Shown here one piece after another: positions 63,584-64,000 of a stretch of DNA of 64,000 nucleotides. Each line of letters begins with the position of its first letter. Within the stretch, counting starts at the first letter, position 1. The stretch covers positions 6,189,719 through 6,253,718 of the forward strand of contig NC_044288.2 in the NCBI RefSeq assembly GCF_004027225.2, read 5' to 3'. The notes below the pieces were generated by a model, which did not search any database, was not told where the DNA came from, and was given only the letters and a program-made list of their open reading frames with translations. A program made the position numbers and the translations under genes. This DNA is from Strigops habroptila (Eukaryota > Chordata > Aves > Psittaciformes > Psittacidae).

Positions 63584-64000
63584 CGGGGTGGGCACCGGGG
63601 TCCTGCCCCTGCCTGCCCCGGTGCCATAGTCCCACCGGGATGGGTTCCCTGGTGCCAGGATAGGGCTGGGGACCAGCATGGGGGGAGCTCTGGCTTTGTG
63701 CACCCCTCCTACTCCTCCCACCCTGTTCTGCTCACTGCGCATCCTCATGTGCTCACAGGCCCACGGCTTCTGTTCACGTGGGGATCCTGCCCCCGGCATT
63801 CCCAGGCACTGGAAGAGCGGCTCACTCAGTGAGGGGGGCTGAGCCATGGTGGGATGTGGTGAGACAGGATGGGGAAGGATGCCGAGGGGTTCCTGTCCCC
63901 TCCCGGGGGTCTCCATCCCGCAGGGACATGCATGATCAAAGACACCCATGGCATGAGCTGGGCTGCCTGGGAAGGGGCTGTTTGGGCTCCTGTGGCCGAT
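63584..64000 (+). other. GPCR 3' flank
   Basis: GC-rich sequence after the stop codon, probably 3' UTR. No AATAAA is seen before the window ends, so the polyadenylation site is beyond it or uses a variant hexamer. Confidence 0.5.

Overview
This is vertebrate, and most likely avian, genomic DNA. It has interrupted genes with GT-AG introns, CR1-type LINE tails of the kind that dominate bird genomes, short introns with GC-rich promoter islands as on bird microchromosomes, and a gene set matching human 1p34-p35. I see no bacterial operon, CRISPR array, rRNA, tRNA or convincing endogenous retrovirus. All identifications rest on reading splice sites and translations and comparing them with family sequences from memory; no database search was run.

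Layout. (1) Bases 1 to about 31.9 kb, minus strand: ZMYM4, a zinc-finger MYM-type nuclear protein. Twenty-four coding exons (about 1237 codons) can be placed with consistent phases, from the start codon at 31896 down to an exon ending at 1669. The last part of the protein, the Crypton-derived C-terminal domain, lies off the left edge. Intron 1 is over 10 kb and holds an internal CpG-rich island. (2) About 31.6-32.5 kb: GC-rich ZMYM4 promoter island, with G-runs and a CTCAG/CTCAC-type tandem repeat just upstream. (3) About 32.5-41.7 kb: intergenic DNA between two divergent genes, with a CR1 fragment and two AT/homeobox-motif-rich stretches that look like conserved non-coding elements. (4) 42.2-49.8 kb, plus strand: SFPQ (PSF), complete in 10 exons, 646 aa, under a promoter with five CCAAT boxes. 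Candidate alternative 3' exons continue to about 57.25 kb. (5) 59.75-60.72 kb, plus strand: TMEM35B, 3 exons, 139 aa. (6) 62.57-63.58 kb, plus strand: an intronless coding exon for a class A GPCR close to the platelet-activating-factor receptor (PTAFR or PTAFR-like).

The genes do not form a pathway. ZMYM4 and SFPQ are broadly expressed nuclear proteins (chromatin/SUMO-associated zinc fingers and a paraspeckle RNA/DNA-binding DBHS protein) with divergent CpG-island promoters. TMEM35B is a small four-helix membrane protein and the GPCR is a cell-surface receptor. The order is notable because mammals carry ZMYM1 and ZMYM6 between SFPQ and TMEM35B, while here only about 2.5 kb of apparently geneless DNA separates the last SFPQ-like exon from TMEM35B.

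The most useful leads are the candidate regulated 3' end of SFPQ (weak terminal acceptor, unusual conserved-looking segment in the last intron, three spliced-looking downstream exons), the inverted pair of YY1-type motifs in SFPQ intron 1, the regularly spaced CCAAT array, the poly-Asp tract in ZMYM4, and the missing ZMYM1/ZMYM6. I found no credible wholly novel system.
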